Position numbers and translations under genes: made by a program. Positions 38,866 through 48,140 of a stretch of 64,000 bases of DNA are shown one piece after another; the stretch's first letter is position 1, and each line of letters opens with the position of its first letter. Origin of the DNA: Volucribacter psittacicida (GTDB lineage Bacteria > Pseudomonadota > Gammaproteobacteria > Enterobacterales > Pasteurellaceae); contig NZ_SMFT01000005.1 of the NCBI RefSeq assembly GCF_004339025.1, positions 1 through 64,000 of the forward strand, written 5' to 3'. Below the pieces are notes generated by a model, which did not search any database, was not told the origin of the DNA, and saw only the letters and a program-made list of their open reading frames with translations.

Positions 38866-38872
38866 TTCAACC

Positions 38873-38900
38873 AGCCGAGCTTTGCTCGGCTTTATTTTTT
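38873..38900 (+). terminator. Terminator downstream of yagU-like gene
   Basis: AGCCGAGC and GCTCGGCT pair around TTT, followed by TTATTTTTT. It begins seven bases beyond the stop. Confidence 0.85.
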
Positions 38901-38907
38901 ACTTAAA

Positions 38908-38977
38908 TATAGTTGTTTCAATTTAAAATAAAACAATGTGTGCCAACAGGATATTATTTTAAAGTGGAATGATGATA
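38908..38977 (+). repeat. Correia-like inverted-repeat element, copy 6 (short form)
   Basis: 70 bases; ends TATAGTTGTTTCAATTTAAA and TTTTAAAGTGGAATGATGATA; the core is deleted to TGTGTGCCAACAGGATA. It is the same size class as copy 8, hinting at a recurrent internal deletion. Confidence 0.8.
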
Positions 38978-39008
38978 AAATTTTTGAAAAATACACCGCA
39001 CTTTATAA

Positions 39009-39109
39009 TATAGCCGTTTCATTTTAAAATAAGACAAGGCGACAGGCTGAAGACAGTACAAAGCGTACGACAAGGCGTGTCAAGGCGGTATTTAAAGTGG
39101 ACGATTATA
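39009..39109 (+). repeat. Correia-like inverted-repeat element, copy 7
   Basis: 101 bases; TATAGCCGTTTCATTTTAAA at the left, the core GACAAGGCGACAGGCTGAAG, ACAGTACAAAGCGTACG, and GTGGACGATTATA at the right. It ends 16 bases before the rraB ATG, so any rraB transcript starting upstream passes through it. Confidence 0.88.
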
Positions 39110-39125
39110 ATTGGGGGAAACAACC

Positions 39126-39527
39126 ATGCAACTAACAACATCTGACTATGAACAAACTCGCCAAATTATTGCGGATCTACTCAAGGATGGTAGCGATCCC
39201 GATGCACTCTATATTATTGAACATCATGTTACTCATAACAATTTTGACCAACTAGAGAAAATTGCCGTTGACGCTTTTAAAGCAGGCTATGAGGTTTCTG
39301 AGGCTGAGGAATTTGAAGATCCTCAAGGTAAACTCCTTTATTGTTTTGATATTATTACTGAAATCCCTTTGAAAGCAGAATTAATTGATGCCCAACAACA
39401 AGAAATTTTACCTATTATTGAAAAACATCAAGGTATTTATGATGGTTGGGGAACCTATTTTGAAGATCCTAATAGTGATGAAGATGAATATGGCGATGAT
39501 GGTGAGTTTTTTGATGAGCAGGATTGA
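39126..39527 (+). CDS. rraB: Regulator of ribonuclease E activity B
   Basis: A small acidic protein that binds RNase E and alters RNA decay in E. coli. With the start at 39126 (GGGGGAAA before the ATG) it has 133 residues. The DGSDPDALYIIEHH motif and the very acidic tail (DPNSDEDEYGDDGEFFDEQD) are typical. Correia-like elements lie immediately before it (two copies) and after it (one), which is unusually dense. Confidence 0.92.
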   Translation: MQLTTSDYEQTRQIIADLLKDGSDPDALYIIEHHVTHNNFDQLEKIAVDAFKAGYEVSEAEEFEDPQGKLLYCFDIITEIPLKAELIDAQQQEILPIIEKHQGIYDGWGTYFEDPNSDEDEYGDDGEFFDEQD

Positions 39528-39538
39528 TGTTATAGATA

Positions 39539-39607
39539 TATAGTCGTTTTAATTTAAAATAAGGTAAATCGTACTAACGCGTATTATTTTAAAGTGGAGC
39601 GACTATA
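39539..39607 (+). repeat. Correia-like inverted-repeat element, copy 8 (short form)
   Basis: 69 bases with good ends (TATAGTCGTTTTAATTTAAA; AAGTGGAGCGACTATA) and a core reduced to ATCGTACTAACGCGTATTA. It lies 12 bases after the rraB stop. Confidence 0.85.
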
Positions 39608-39621
39608 AACTAAGTCAGTTC

Positions 39622-39644
39622 AATGCCCCTTTTATCGGGGCATT
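39622..39644. terminator. Possible convergent terminator between rraB and cpdB
   Basis: AATGCCCC and GGGGCATT pair around a seven-base loop, but neither side has a long T run. It lies between two convergent stops. Confidence 0.5.
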
Positions 39645-39648
39645 GTCA

Positions 39649-41619
39649 TTATTGAGTTAAATCAACTTGATAAACCGCAAAGCCTGTTTCATCTTGCATT
39701 TTAAACTGCATTGGATATTGTGCTTGTTGGGCAATAAAGGCTCTGGCTTTCTCTGTTGGTGAGGTTTCAAAGCGAATATCTAAGAGGGTTTTCGTGTGAA
39801 TAGGAGCTATTTGCCAATTTCGGCTTGCTTTTAATTGAATACCATCTTTTGCTTGGCTTACTTTATTAATGTAATTAATCAATATTTGGCGATTTTCATC
39901 AGGCGAAGCGTAAACAATATGTTGTTCGCCAGTACCTGGGAATTTGTTACCATAAGCTCGATAATTATTGGTAGCGATTAAAAACTCATCATTTGGGTTT
40001 ACTGCTTTGCCGTTAAAAGTTAAATGAATAACACGTTGAGCATTCGGATTAATAAGTTTACATTCGCCATCATAACGTGCTGGCTGAGTCAGATCATATT
40101 GATAATTTACGCCATAAATCACATCAAAATTATAGGTACGAAACCCTTGCCAATTTAGTAAATATTGTGGTTTGTTAGTATTAGGATCTATTTGATTAAA
40201 CATACCTGCACTACATTCAAGCCATTCTTTTAATTGTTCGCTATTTACTTTAACAACGACAAGGGTGTTCGGATATAAATATAAATCCGAAGCATTTCGC
40301 ACACTTAATTGCCCTTTTTCAACCTCGGTGTAACCCGTAGGATCATTTTTACGTCCACCAGCTTTAAAAGGTGCTGCCGCACTTAATACAGGAATATCAG
40401 CTAAATCAGGTAAATTTTTAATGACATTTTGTACATAATCTTGTTGAGCAAGATTAACAATTTGTACCGTAGGATCATCTTGTAACAAAGCTAAATAGCT
40501 ATACATATCTTGCTGAGAAAAACCAATAGGTTGGGCAACAAAATCTCGGGTTGCTTGATGAATAGGTTGAAGTAAAGCAGTAATTTCAGGGTGATTTTCA
40601 ACTTTCGCTTTATTTTGAGCGTTATCATAAATTGGACGTAATTCTGCTTTCCCGTGAGTTACAACCCATTGATTATTATGTTGACTAATTTCTAAATCAA
40701 TTACACTAATATTATTTGCCCAATAGCCCGCCATACTCGCTGGTATGTGGTTCACTGTACCTTGCTCAATATTCACGTTTTGATGATGAGCAAATTCAGT
40801 ATGAGGAAATAAACGATGAGAATGCCCAAAAATCACAGCATCAATGCCTTCTACATCGGCAAGATAGAAGGCTGAATTTTCTGCTCCCTGTTGATAAGGT
40901 TCATTAGAGGGACCTGTATGAGCAAGTGCAATAACAATATCTGCCCCTTGTTGCTTAATTTGTGGAATATATTTTTTAGCAGTTTGCACAATATCAAGAG
41001 CCTCTACTTTGCCAGTTAAATGTGCTTTGTCCCATACCATAATTTGTGGTGGTACAAAACCGATATAAGCTACTTTGATAACTTGCAGTTGCCCCTGCTC
41101 ATCAACAACTGATTTGCTTTGAATGACATAAGGGGTAAAAAATGGTTCATCACTTCCCGCTTTTACCACATTCGCATTAACAATGGGAAAATTAGCTTGT
41201 TCAATACTATTTTGCAGAAAATCTAAACCATAATTAAATTCGTGATTGCCTAATGTACCCGCATCATATTGCATTTGGTTTAATACGGTCATTGCGGGGT
41301 TTTTCTCTTTAGCTGGATAGCCTTTAGCCGCATAATAATCAGCAATAGGATTACCTTGAATTAAATCCCCATTATCCACTAATAAGCTATTTTTTACTTC
41401 TTTTCTCGCTTGCTCAATCAAGCTCGCTGCTCTGCTAAAACCAAATTTATTTGTTGGGGTGTCTTTATAATAATCAAAATCTGTCAAAAAACCGTGAATA
41501 TCCGTTGTCGCGATAATGCGTAAATGAACGTGGTTTAGTGAATCTGCTAAAGCAAATCGAGAGGTATTTAATGCCAGTAATGCCCCTGCTCCCATTTTTA
41601 TAAAGTGTCTTCTATTCAT
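39649..41619 (-). CDS. cpdB: 2',3'-cyclic-nucleotide 2'-phosphodiesterase/3'-nucleotidase
   Basis: A periplasmic enzyme that opens 2',3'-cyclic nucleotides and dephosphorylates 3'-nucleotides for nucleoside scavenging. From the ATG at 41619 it has 656 residues: a metallophosphatase domain (ATTDIHGFL, VDNGDLIQGN, LGNHEFNYGLD, FGHSHRLFP) and a C-terminal 5'-nucleotidase domain (VVVKVNSEQL onward). The N-terminus NRRHFIKMGAGALLAL resembles a twin-arginine signal, unlike the Sec signal of E. coli CpdB. It is convergent with rraB. Confidence 0.93.
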   Translation of the reverse strand: MNRRHFIKMGAGALLALNTSRFALADSLNHVHLRIIATTDIHGFLTDFDYYKDTPTNKFGFSRAASLIEQARKEVKNSLLVDNGDLIQGNPIADYYAAKGYPAKEKNPAMTVLNQMQYDAGTLGNHEFNYGLDFLQNSIEQANFPIVNANVVKAGSDEPFFTPYVIQSKSVVDEQGQLQVIKVAYIGFVPPQIMVWDKAHLTGKVEALDIVQTAKKYIPQIKQQGADIVIALAHTGPSNEPYQQGAENSAFYLADVEGIDAVIFGHSHRLFPHTEFAHHQNVNIEQGTVNHIPASMAGYWANNISVIDLEISQHNNQWVVTHGKAELRPIYDNAQNKAKVENHPEITALLQPIHQATRDFVAQPIGFSQQDMYSYLALLQDDPTVQIVNLAQQDYVQNVIKNLPDLADIPVLSAAAPFKAGGRKNDPTGYTEVEKGQLSVRNASDLYLYPNTLVVVKVNSEQLKEWLECSAGMFNQIDPNTNKPQYLLNWQGFRTYNFDVIYGVNYQYDLTQPARYDGECKLINPNAQRVIHLTFNGKAVNPNDEFLIATNNYRAYGNKFPGTGEQHIVYASPDENRQILINYINKVSQAKDGIQLKASRNWQIAPIHTKTLLDIRFETSPTEKARAFIAQQAQYPMQFKMQDETGFAVYQVDLTQ

Positions 41620-41642
41620 AATCTTATCTCTACTATAATAAA

Positions 41643-41670
41643 AAAGTGCGGTCAAAATCACCGCACTTTT
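41643..41670 (-). terminator. Paired uptake-signal terminator downstream of recA
   Basis: AAAAGTGCGGT and ACCGCACTTTT face each other across five bases and form a stem followed by T on the minus strand. Inverted uptake signals used as terminators are a known Haemophilus arrangement. It lies 13 bases after the recA stop. Confidence 0.85.
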
Positions 41671-41682
41671 CCTTTATTAAAA

Positions 41683-42810
41683 TTAAAACTCTAACGCATC
41701 TTGTTCGTTATTGTTTTCATCTTCGTTATTTTCTATATCCTTTGGGGGATCCATTAGCATTTTTTCAGGGTGAGCAAGTAATTCTTCTCTTAACTTGGTT
41801 TCTAGCTCTTGTGCTTTTTCAGGATTTTCTGCTAACCATTTCAAGGCATTATTTTTACCTTGCCCAATTTTCTCGCCTTGATAAGAATACCAAGCCCCTG
41901 CTTTATCCACCAATTTATGTTGCACGCCAAGGTCTAATAATTCACCGCCTTTAGAAATCCCTTCGCCATAAAGAATTTGGAAGTCAACTTGGCGGAATGG
42001 CGCAGCTAATTTGTTTTTTACCACTTTGACACGAGTTTCATTACCAATGACTTCATCGCCCTCTTTGACGGATCCTACACGACGAATATCTAAACGTACA
42101 GAGGCATAGAATTTTAGTGCATTCCCCCCTGTTGTGGTTTCAGGATTACCAAACATAACCCCAATTTTCATACGAATTTGGTTGATAAAAACGACCAAAC
42201 AATTCGCGGCTTTGATATTTCCCGTTAATTTACGCAGGGCTTGCGACATTAAACGGGCTTGTAAACCCACGTGAGAATCGCCCATATCGCCTTCAATTTC
42301 TGCTTTTGGTGTTAAGGCAGCAACGGAGTCAACAATAATCACATCAACGGCACCAGAACGCACCAAAGCATCACAGATTTCTAAGGCTTGTTCGCCGTGG
42401 TCTGGTTGTGAAATCAATAAATCTTTGGTATTTACGCCTAATTTCGCCGCATAAATGGGATCTAAAGCGTGCTCCGCATCAATAAAGGCACAGGTTTTCC
42501 CTGCTTTTTGTGCTTGAGCAATAAGTTCTAAGGTCAACGTGGTTTTCCCTGAGGATTCTGGCCCAAAGATTTCCACAATTCGCCCCATTGGTAATCCACC
42601 TATCCCTAAAGCAACGTCCAAACTAATTGATCCTGTGGAGATGGACTCAACATCCATAGCTTGGCTATCGCCCAATTTCATAATAGAGCCTTTACCAAAT
42701 TGCTTTTCAATTTGCCCCAAGGCGGCGGCGAGGGCTTTTGCTTTTTCTTCTTCTGTTGTTGGTTTTTCTTTGTTGACGGTTTTATTTTTGCTATTGTCAT
42801 TTTTTGCCAT
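41683..42810 (-). CDS. recA: Recombinase RecA
   Basis: Strand-exchange protein and LexA coprotease, needed for recombination and for natural transformation. From the ATG at 42810 it has 375 residues, with Walker [10 protein letters not shown] (83-91), the MAW-like ALRKLTGN region, [11 protein letters not shown] and the C-terminal acidic tail ([15 protein letters not shown]). The N-terminus carries about 17 residues more than E. coli RecA (Lys/Asn/Thr/Glu-rich). A LexA box lies 52 bases upstream. Confidence 0.97.
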   Translation of the reverse strand: MAKNDNSKNKTVNKEKPTTEEEKAKALAAALGQIEKQFGKGSIMKLGDSQAMDVESISTGSISLDVALGIGGLPMGRIVEIFGPESSGKTTLTLELIAQAQKAGKTCAFIDAEHALDPIYAAKLGVNTKDLLISQPDHGEQALEICDALVRSGAVDVIIVDSVAALTPKAEIEGDMGDSHVGLQARLMSQALRKLTGNIKAANCLVVFINQIRMKIGVMFGNPETTTGGNALKFYASVRLDIRRVGSVKEGDEVIGNETRVKVVKNKLAAPFRQVDFQILYGEGISKGGELLDLGVQHKLVDKAGAWYSYQGEKIGQGKNNALKWLAENPEKAQELETKLREELLAHPEKMLMDPPKDIENNEDENNNEQDALEF

Positions 42811-42861
42811 AGTTAAACAGACCTCTTGTTCTTTGTTTATCATCAAATTGCTATTATTTTA

Positions 42862-42881
42862 TACTGTATAACAATACAGTA
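42862..42881. promoter_or_regulatory. LexA (SOS) box of recA
   Basis: TACTGT and ACAGTA frame the canonical CTGT-N8-ACAG spacing. The site overlaps the expected recA promoter, as in other gammaproteobacteria. It also lies 84 bases before divergent mutS. Confidence 0.9.
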
Positions 42882-42964
42882 TCAAGCAAATTTTTATTTT
42901 TTCTTCAAAATTTTTGTTAAAATGAGAGACGTATCGAATTTTATAACAATTTCTCTATCTTATT

Positions 42965-45541
42965 ATGACCACAAATAATCAATCTCAACACACCCCAATG
43001 ATGCAACAATATCTTAAAATTAAAGCAGAAAATCCAGATATTTTGTTGTTTTATCGTATGGGCGATTTTTATGAGCTTTTTTATGATGATGCAAAAAAAG
43101 CGGCAGAATTATTAGATATTTCTTTAACAAAACGTGGGCAATCTGGCGGTAATAATATTCCTATGGCAGGTGTGCCTTATCACGCAGTGGAGGGCTATTT
43201 AGCCAAACTGGTGCAATTAGGCGAATCTGTTGCCATTTGTGAACAGGTGGGCGATCCTGCTACCAGTAAAGGCCCTGTTGAACGCAAAATTGTGCGTATT
43301 GTAACACCAGGCACAGTGAGTGATGAAGCCCTGTTGCCAGAACGAAAAGATAATTTGATTGCCGCCATTTATCAGGAAAAAGATCGTTTTGGTTTAGCCA
43401 CCTTGGATATGACATCTGGGCGTTTTCAATTAAGTGAGCAAGAAAGTGCGGTCAGTTTACAAGCAGAATTACAACGCATTGCCCCTGTTGAATTATTATA
43501 CAGCGAAGATTTTGCCGATATGGCTTTAATCAACCATATTAAAGGCCTACGCCGCCGTCCAGCTTGGGAATTTGAATTAGCCACAGCCATACAATTATTA
43601 AACCGTCAGTTTGGTACAAAAGATTTGGCGGGATTTGGTGTTGAAAAGGCGATATTAGGGCTTTGTGCGGCAGGCTGTTTATTGCATTATGCCAAGGAAA
43701 CACAACGTACCGCATTGCCGCATATTCATAGCATTAGTTTATTACAAAATAGCGATAATATTTTGTTAGATGCTGCCACAAGACGAAATTTAGAATTAAC
43801 CCAAAATCTTGCGGGGGGAACCGAAAATACCTTAGCGTCCGTATTAGATAAATGCGTTACCCCGATGGGAAGCCGTTTACTGAAACGCTGGATTCATCAA
43901 CCTATTCGTCAGATTGCGGAATTAGAACAACGGCAACAAACCATTCGCACCTTAATTGAACAAGATTTAATCGACGAGTTACAACCTTTATTGCGTCAAG
44001 TTGGTGATATGGAGCGTATTTTAGCACGCATTGCGTTACGTTCAGCCCGTCCACGAGATTTAACCCGTTTACGCAATGCGTTACAACAGCTCCCTTTTAT
44101 TCAACAAATTTTACAACTTTCGCCGGTTTTTGCCCCACGTTCACAGCAAATTAGTGAATTTCCGCAATTAGTGGATTTATTGGTGCGTGCTATTGTGGAA
44201 AATCCTCCGCTGATCATTCGTGACGGTGGCGTGATTGCCGCAGGCTATCATCAAGAATTGGACGAATGGCGAGAACTTTCGCTGGGGGCAACACGTTACT
44301 TAGAAGAATTAGAGCAACGAGAACGAGAAGCCACTGGCATTGATACCCTTAAAATAGGCTTTAATGCGGTGCATGGTTATTATATCCAAATTAGCCAAGG
44401 ACAAGCCCACAAAGCCCCAATCCATTATGTACGCCGACAAACCTTAAAGAATGCGGAACGTTATATTATTCCTGAATTAAAAACCTATGAAGATAAAGTG
44501 TTGAAAGCCAAAGGAGCAAGCCTTGCCTTGGAAAAACAGCTTTATGAAGAAATTTTTGACCAATTATTACCGCACTTAGCCGCATTACAACAAGCAAGTT
44601 TAGCACTGGCAGAACTTGATGTACTGACTAACCTTGCTGAACGTGCAGAAACCTTGAATTATGTGCAACCACGTTTTAGTGACAATATTGAACTTGATAT
44701 TCAAGAAGGTCGCCACCCTGTGGTAGAGCAAGTGATTTCAGAGCCTTTTATTGCCAACCCTTTGCAACTGAATGAACAACGCCATTTATTGATTATTACT
44801 GGCCCCAATATGGGCGGTAAAAGTACCTATATGCGACAAACTGCACTGATTACCTTAATGGCTTATATAGGCAGTTTTGTGCCGGCGGAGCAAGCGGTAA
44901 TTGGTAAAATTGACCGTATTTTTACGCGTATTGGTGCTTCTGATGATTTGGCTTCTGGGCGTTCTACCTTTATGGTGGAAATGACGGAAATGGCAAATAT
45001 TCTTCATCAAGCCACCGAACAAAGTTTGGTGCTTATTGATGAAATTGGACGAGGTACATCCACCTATGACGGGCTGGCGTTAGCTTGGGCTTGTGCTGAA
45101 TGGTTAGTGCAAAAATTGCGTTGTCTTACCTTATTTGCCACCCATTATTTTGAGCTGACCGTATTACCTGATCAACTGGCTGGTGCTGTCAATGTTCATT
45201 TAGACGCATTAGAACATAATAATAGTATTGCCTTTATGCACCAAGTGCAGGAAGGGGCAGCCAGTAAAAGCTATGGGCTTGCGGTGGCAAGTTTAGCGGG
45301 CGTACCGCCAACGGTGATCAAATTGGCAAAACAAAAATTACAACATTTGGAAAACCTCTCTGCTCAGAAAAATCAAGGGATGCCTTTGCGTGAGGCAATG
45401 CAACATCAAGTGGAATTGCCTTTAATTGATGAGCAAGAAAGTAAGCAAGTTATTTGGGATATGGTAGAAAAACTCGATCCCGATGAGTTAACGCCAAAAC
45501 AAGCATTGGCTTATTTATATCAATTAAAATCCTTACTTTAA
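42965..45541 (+). CDS. mutS: DNA mismatch repair protein MutS
   Basis: Recognises mismatches and starts repair with MutL and MutH. The 858-residue protein has the mismatch-reading Phe-x-Glu (Phe35-Tyr36-Glu37 in GDFYELF), the clamp and lever domains, Walker [10 protein letters not shown] near 613, and the [12 protein letters not shown] motif near 690. It is divergent from recA. Its status matters here because loss of mismatch repair affects stability of repeats; the reading frame is intact. Confidence 0.97.
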   Translation: MTTNNQSQHTPMMQQYLKIKAENPDILLFYRMGDFYELFYDDAKKAAELLDISLTKRGQSGGNNIPMAGVPYHAVEGYLAKLVQLGESVAICEQVGDPATSKGPVERKIVRIVTPGTVSDEALLPERKDNLIAAIYQEKDRFGLATLDMTSGRFQLSEQESAVSLQAELQRIAPVELLYSEDFADMALINHIKGLRRRPAWEFELATAIQLLNRQFGTKDLAGFGVEKAILGLCAAGCLLHYAKETQRTALPHIHSISLLQNSDNILLDAATRRNLELTQNLAGGTENTLASVLDKCVTPMGSRLLKRWIHQPIRQIAELEQRQQTIRTLIEQDLIDELQPLLRQVGDMERILARIALRSARPRDLTRLRNALQQLPFIQQILQLSPVFAPRSQQISEFPQLVDLLVRAIVENPPLIIRDGGVIAAGYHQELDEWRELSLGATRYLEELEQREREATGIDTLKIGFNAVHGYYIQISQGQAHKAPIHYVRRQTLKNAERYIIPELKTYEDKVLKAKGASLALEKQLYEEIFDQLLPHLAALQQASLALAELDVLTNLAERAETLNYVQPRFSDNIELDIQEGRHPVVEQVISEPFIANPLQLNEQRHLLIITGPNMGGKSTYMRQTALITLMAYIGSFVPAEQAVIGKIDRIFTRIGASDDLASGRSTFMVEMTEMANILHQATEQSLVLIDEIGRGTSTYDGLALAWACAEWLVQKLRCLTLFATHYFELTVLPDQLAGAVNVHLDALEHNNSIAFMHQVQEGAASKSYGLAVASLAGVPPTVIKLAKQKLQHLENLSAQKNQGMPLREAMQHQVELPLIDEQESKQVIWDMVEKLDPDELTPKQALAYLYQLKSLL

Positions 45542-45542
45542 G

Positions 45543-45649
45543 ATATCGTTGCCCCACTTTAAAATAATACGGCGTTGGTACGCCTCGCCGTACTCTTTGT
45601 TTTGTATTCAGCGTACCACTCTGTCTTATTTTGAACTGAAATAACTATA
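45543..45649 (-). repeat. Correia-like inverted-repeat element, copy 9
   Basis: Reverse orientation, about 107 bases, starting beside the mutS stop: CCCCACTTTAAAATAATACG, GCGTTGGTACGCCTCGCCGTAC, TTTGTATTCAGCGTACC, ending GAAATAACTATA. One terminus (TATCGTTG) is slightly decayed. It could end mutS transcription. Confidence 0.85.
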
Positions 45650-45822
45650 AAATTTCATAATAATAAGGAATAATATTAAAATTTTTCTAAAAACAACCGC
45701 ACTTTTTTAGTAAAAAATATAATTCTCTTATCACTTGCTATCGCCGCCTTAGATATAGATTGACAACCCAAAATTTAAAAGCTAAATATAGTTTTACAAT
45801 TTGTTTAGATTTGGGGTGTTTT

Positions 45823-46473
45823 ATGTTGACAATTCATTATACAAGTGAATACAGTTTGTTGTGTTCCTTACCACCGCCCGCTGACTTAGAAAAGCAACAA
45901 CATTTATGGGTATTAGCAAAATTTGCTGAGGATTTTGCTGAAGTTGAGGAAGTGGTAGTAGGCATGAATAATCTCACCTTATTTATTACCGAGCAGGCTC
46001 AATTTAGCCTTTTACAACAACAGCTTGAGCAATGTTGGCAACAATTAAGTGAGCAACAGCCCCGCCATCAGGGACGTTTAATTGAAATCCCTGTCAACTA
46101 CGGCGGATCTCTAGGCGAGGATTTAGTGGCAGTGGCGGAATATCATCAAACGACCCCAAGAGAAATTATTCGCCGCCATACAGAGCCAACCTATACCGTG
46201 TTTATGATGGGATTTCAACCGGGCTTTCCTTATTTAGGCGGATTACCTGAAAATTTGCATACGCCTCGCCATAAAACGCCAAGAATGCGTGTGCCAGCAG
46301 GTTCTGTTGGCATTGGCGGTAGCCAAACGGGGGTATATCCTTTCGCCTCACCTGGGGGCTGGCAATTATTGGGGCGTACCTCTATCCCTTTATTTGATTT
46401 AAACCGAGAAAATCCTGTGCTATTAAGTGCAGGGGATCAGGTTCGTTTTGTGGCTGAAACGGTGGTGTTATGA
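45823..46473 (+). CDS. pxpB: 5-oxoprolinase subunit PxpB (KipI family)
   Basis: Part of the PxpABC ATP-dependent 5-oxoprolinase, which opens pyroglutamate to glutamate. The 216-residue protein has the KipI/allophanate hydrolase subunit 1 stretches FMMGFQPGFPYLGGL and VPAGSVGIGGSQTGVYP. I start at the ATG at 45823, with GGGGTG before it, instead of the earlier codon at 45760, since the extra 21 residues look non-coding. The stop overlaps the pxpC start by four bases. Confidence 0.92.
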   Translation: MLTIHYTSEYSLLCSLPPPADLEKQQHLWVLAKFAEDFAEVEEVVVGMNNLTLFITEQAQFSLLQQQLEQCWQQLSEQQPRHQGRLIEIPVNYGGSLGEDLVAVAEYHQTTPREIIRRHTEPTYTVFMMGFQPGFPYLGGLPENLHTPRHKTPRMRVPAGSVGIGGSQTGVYPFASPGGWQLLGRTSIPLFDLNRENPVLLSAGDQVRFVAETVVL

Positions 46474-47399
46474 TTTATATTCAGTACATTCAATCTTTTG
46501 CCCATTTACAAGACTTAGGACGTTTTGGCTCTCGTGGTTTAGGGGTGGGCAGTGTGGGTGCAATGGATCCCCTTGCATTACAAACAGGAAATTTATTGCT
46601 CAATAATGATCCCAATGATACGGCGATTGAAATTGCCTTAGGGAGACTCGCCATTACCTTTGATTGCGATACGCCATTTTGTTTAACAGGGGCATTATTT
46701 GAGGCTGAACTTGATGGCAAACCTATTTTCCCTTATTGGCGTTATACCGCCAGAGCAAGGCAAACCTTGCATTTAAAACGTGCAGTGGTAGGGAATTATG
46801 CTTATCTTTGTGTTGCTGGGGGCTTTGCGGTTCCTGAGGTGTTAGCCTCCCGTAGTACCGATCTCAAAGCAGGATTTGGCGGTTTTCAGGGGCGGTTATT
46901 GCGTGCTGGCGATCATATTGCCACAGGAAAACGAGATTGTTATCTCCATTCCGTTGGGATTGAACCTATTGCGTTTACCAATAAAATCTTCGCCATAGCT
47001 TCTTCTGAATATTCCCATTTTAGTCCAGAAAGCCAGCAAGCCTTTTGGCAAACCCCTTGGCGTTTACAATCCAATAGTAGCCGTATGGGGTATCGCTTAC
47101 AAGGGCAAGCCTTAAGTCTCAATGAGCCATTAGAAATGTTATCCCATGGTGTCCCTGTTGGTACCGTACAAGTTCCGCCAGAAGGGCAACCTATTGTCTT
47201 AATGGCAGATGCACAAACCACTGGTGGTTATCCTAAAATCGCCGCGGTTATTCGTGCCGATTTAGGACGATTGGCACAAAACCCTTTTGGGCAAGATATT
47301 TACTTTTGCCAAGTTTCCGTCGAGGAAGCCTTGGTACAACAACAAAAAAATCAGCAATATTTAGATTATGTAAGGAGAATGGCAAATGAAACACGTTGA
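46470..47399 (+). CDS. pxpC: 5-oxoprolinase subunit PxpC (KipA family)
   Basis: Biotin-independent carboxyltransferase-like subunit of 5-oxoprolinase. The 309-residue protein shows the family motifs [14 protein letters not shown] (about residues 11-24), the G-A-M-D-P-L-A-L segment and the C-terminal [13 protein letters not shown]. It overlaps pxpB by four bases and pxpA by 14, indicating tight translational coupling in one operon. Confidence 0.93.
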   Translation: MIYIQYIQSFAHLQDLGRFGSRGLGVGSVGAMDPLALQTGNLLLNNDPNDTAIEIALGRLAITFDCDTPFCLTGALFEAELDGKPIFPYWRYTARARQTLHLKRAVVGNYAYLCVAGGFAVPEVLASRSTDLKAGFGGFQGRLLRAGDHIATGKRDCYLHSVGIEPIAFTNKIFAIASSEYSHFSPESQQAFWQTPWRLQSNSSRMGYRLQGQALSLNEPLEMLSHGVPVGTVQVPPEGQPIVLMADAQTTGGYPKIAAVIRADLGRLAQNPFGQDIYFCQVSVEEALVQQQKNQQYLDYVRRMANETR

Positions 47400-48129
47400 T
47401 TTAAATGCCGATCTGGCGGAAGGCTGTCAAAATGATGAACAATTACTCCGCTTAGTCAGCTCAGCTAATATTGCCTGTGGCTTACATGCAGGGGATTATG
47501 AGCAAATGCGTAACGCTATTGCTTGGGCAAAACAAAACAAGGTAGCCATTGGGGCTCACCCAAGTTTCCCTGATCGTGAAAACTTTGGACGCACCAATAT
47601 GCAACTTGCACCAGAACAATTAAAAGCCTGTTTATTATATCAACTCGGTGCGTTACAAGCCTTGTGCGATGAACAACAAGTTACCTTAATCTATGTAAAA
47701 CCCCATGGGGCATTATATAACCAAGCCGCTAAGGATATGGCACTAGCACAGTTAATTGCCTCAACCATTAAAGGCTTTAATCCCAAGCTCAAACTGATGG
47801 GATTATCGGGGAGCTTATTGATTAAAGCGGCACAACAACAAGGTTTATCGGTAATTTCCGAAGTCTTTGCCGATCGCCATTATTTAGCGGACGGCTCACT
47901 TGTTCCCCGTAGCCGAGCGGACGCATTAGTGGAAAGTGATGAAGAAGCCATTGAACAAGTGTTACAAATGGTATTAAAGGGGACAGTGAAATCCGTTGAG
48001 GGCGAGTTAGTCCCCGTACAAGCTGATAGTATTTGCTTACATGGCGATGGTGCACACGCCTTAGCCTTCGCCCAACGTATTCGCCAACAATTACAACAAC
48101 ACAACATCATAATCAAAGCAACAGAATAA
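47386..48129 (+). CDS. pxpA: 5-oxoprolinase subunit PxpA (LamB/YcsF family)
   Basis: A 247-residue TIM-barrel-like subunit of 5-oxoprolinase. Typical motifs are [13 protein letters not shown] at the N-terminus, [38 protein letters not shown] and CLHGDGAHA near the C-terminus. It is encoded in the same operon as pxpB and pxpC and is followed 11 bases later by a transporter gene. Confidence 0.95.
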   Translation: MKHVDLNADLAEGCQNDEQLLRLVSSANIACGLHAGDYEQMRNAIAWAKQNKVAIGAHPSFPDRENFGRTNMQLAPEQLKACLLYQLGALQALCDEQQVTLIYVKPHGALYNQAAKDMALAQLIASTIKGFNPKLKLMGLSGSLLIKAAQQQGLSVISEVFADRHYLADGSLVPRSRADALVESDEEAIEQVLQMVLKGTVKSVEGELVPVQADSICLHGDGAHALAFAQRIRQQLQQHNIIIKATE

Positions 48130-48140
48130 GGATCTACAGT

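Noticed and set aside
42539-42871. A plus-strand frame opposite the start of recA
   Set aside because: Antisense shadow of a highly conserved gene; it would also cover the LexA box.
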